From Altererythrobacter sp. (GTDB lineage Bacteria > Pseudomonadota > Alphaproteobacteria > Sphingomonadales > Sphingomonadaceae), in the NCBI GenBank assembly GCA_024636575.1, contig JAGXGU010000056.1, forward strand, positions 1 through 5,637: a DNA stretch of 5,637 bases. The letters are read 5' to 3'. The translations under genes were made by a program, and so were the position numbers. Position 1 is the first letter of the stretch; each line of letters opens with the position of its first letter. The notes beneath the pieces are model-generated. The model made no database searches. It saw only the letters and a list, made by a program, of their open reading frames with translations, and was not told the origin of the DNA. Of the stretch, positions 5,609 to 5,637 are shown piece by piece.

Positions 5609-5637
5609 AATTTAATCAGTGCCTATCCTGCTGAAAA
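5609..5637 (-). promoter_or_regulatory. Candidate promoter of the helicase-phosphatase operon
   Basis: On the minus strand TTTTCA (plus 5632-5637, at the window edge) and TAAATT (plus 5609-5614) are each 4/6 matches to the -35 and -10 consensus with a 17-base spacer. Transcription would start near 5602, about 50 bases before the preferred start codon. This stretch is noticeably more AT-rich than its surroundings. The match is modest. Confidence 0.3.

Overview
The window is GC-rich (about 60% by eye) chromosomal DNA that is almost entirely coding. Protein styles point to an alphaproteobacterium, most likely of the order Sphingomonadales (Erythrobacteraceae-like). The clues are a DinG-type helicase with the N-terminal extension I associate with this group, an SRAP protein opening MCNLYRMT, and a SixA-like phosphatase opening MKTLGLLRHAKSDW. 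The taxonomic placement is inference from protein character, not from a marker gene. No mobile element, CRISPR array, tRNA or rRNA is visible, and no gap between genes exceeds about 150 bases.

Layout, left to right: (1) the C-terminal part of ubiA (4-hydroxybenzoate polyprenyltransferase, ubiquinone synthesis) runs off the left edge on the + strand. Its stop overlaps by one base the start of an SRAP/YedK-HMCES family gene (abasic-site DNA-protein crosslinking), so the two look co-transcribed. (2) A 45-base convergent gap with two small palindromes separates these from a minus-strand VOC-fold (glyoxalase/FosA/dioxygenase superfamily) gene. (3) A 150-base divergent region follows, holding a strong match to the SoxR operator, and then soxR itself on the + strand. 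(4) After a 79-base convergent gap come two minus-strand genes in a head-to-tail pair: a large DinG/XPD-like Fe-S helicase (upstream) and a SixA-type histidine phosphatase (downstream). Their start/stop arrangement suggests translational coupling.

The most interesting part is the soxR/VOC pair. The SoxR box lies inside a minus-strand promoter whose -35 and -10 hexamers are 19 bases apart. This is the unusually long spacing typical of SoxR-activated promoters such as E. coli soxS. It reads towards the VOC gene. The sequence therefore suggests a self-contained redox-sensor/effector module: oxidised SoxR directly switches on a single small metalloenzyme, without a SoxS intermediate. The VOC protein keeps a His-His-Glu metal triad but has Ala where glyoxalase I has its fourth ligand, which argues against a plain glyoxalase I role. 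Its substrate is unknown. The other genes appear to be ordinary housekeeping genes.
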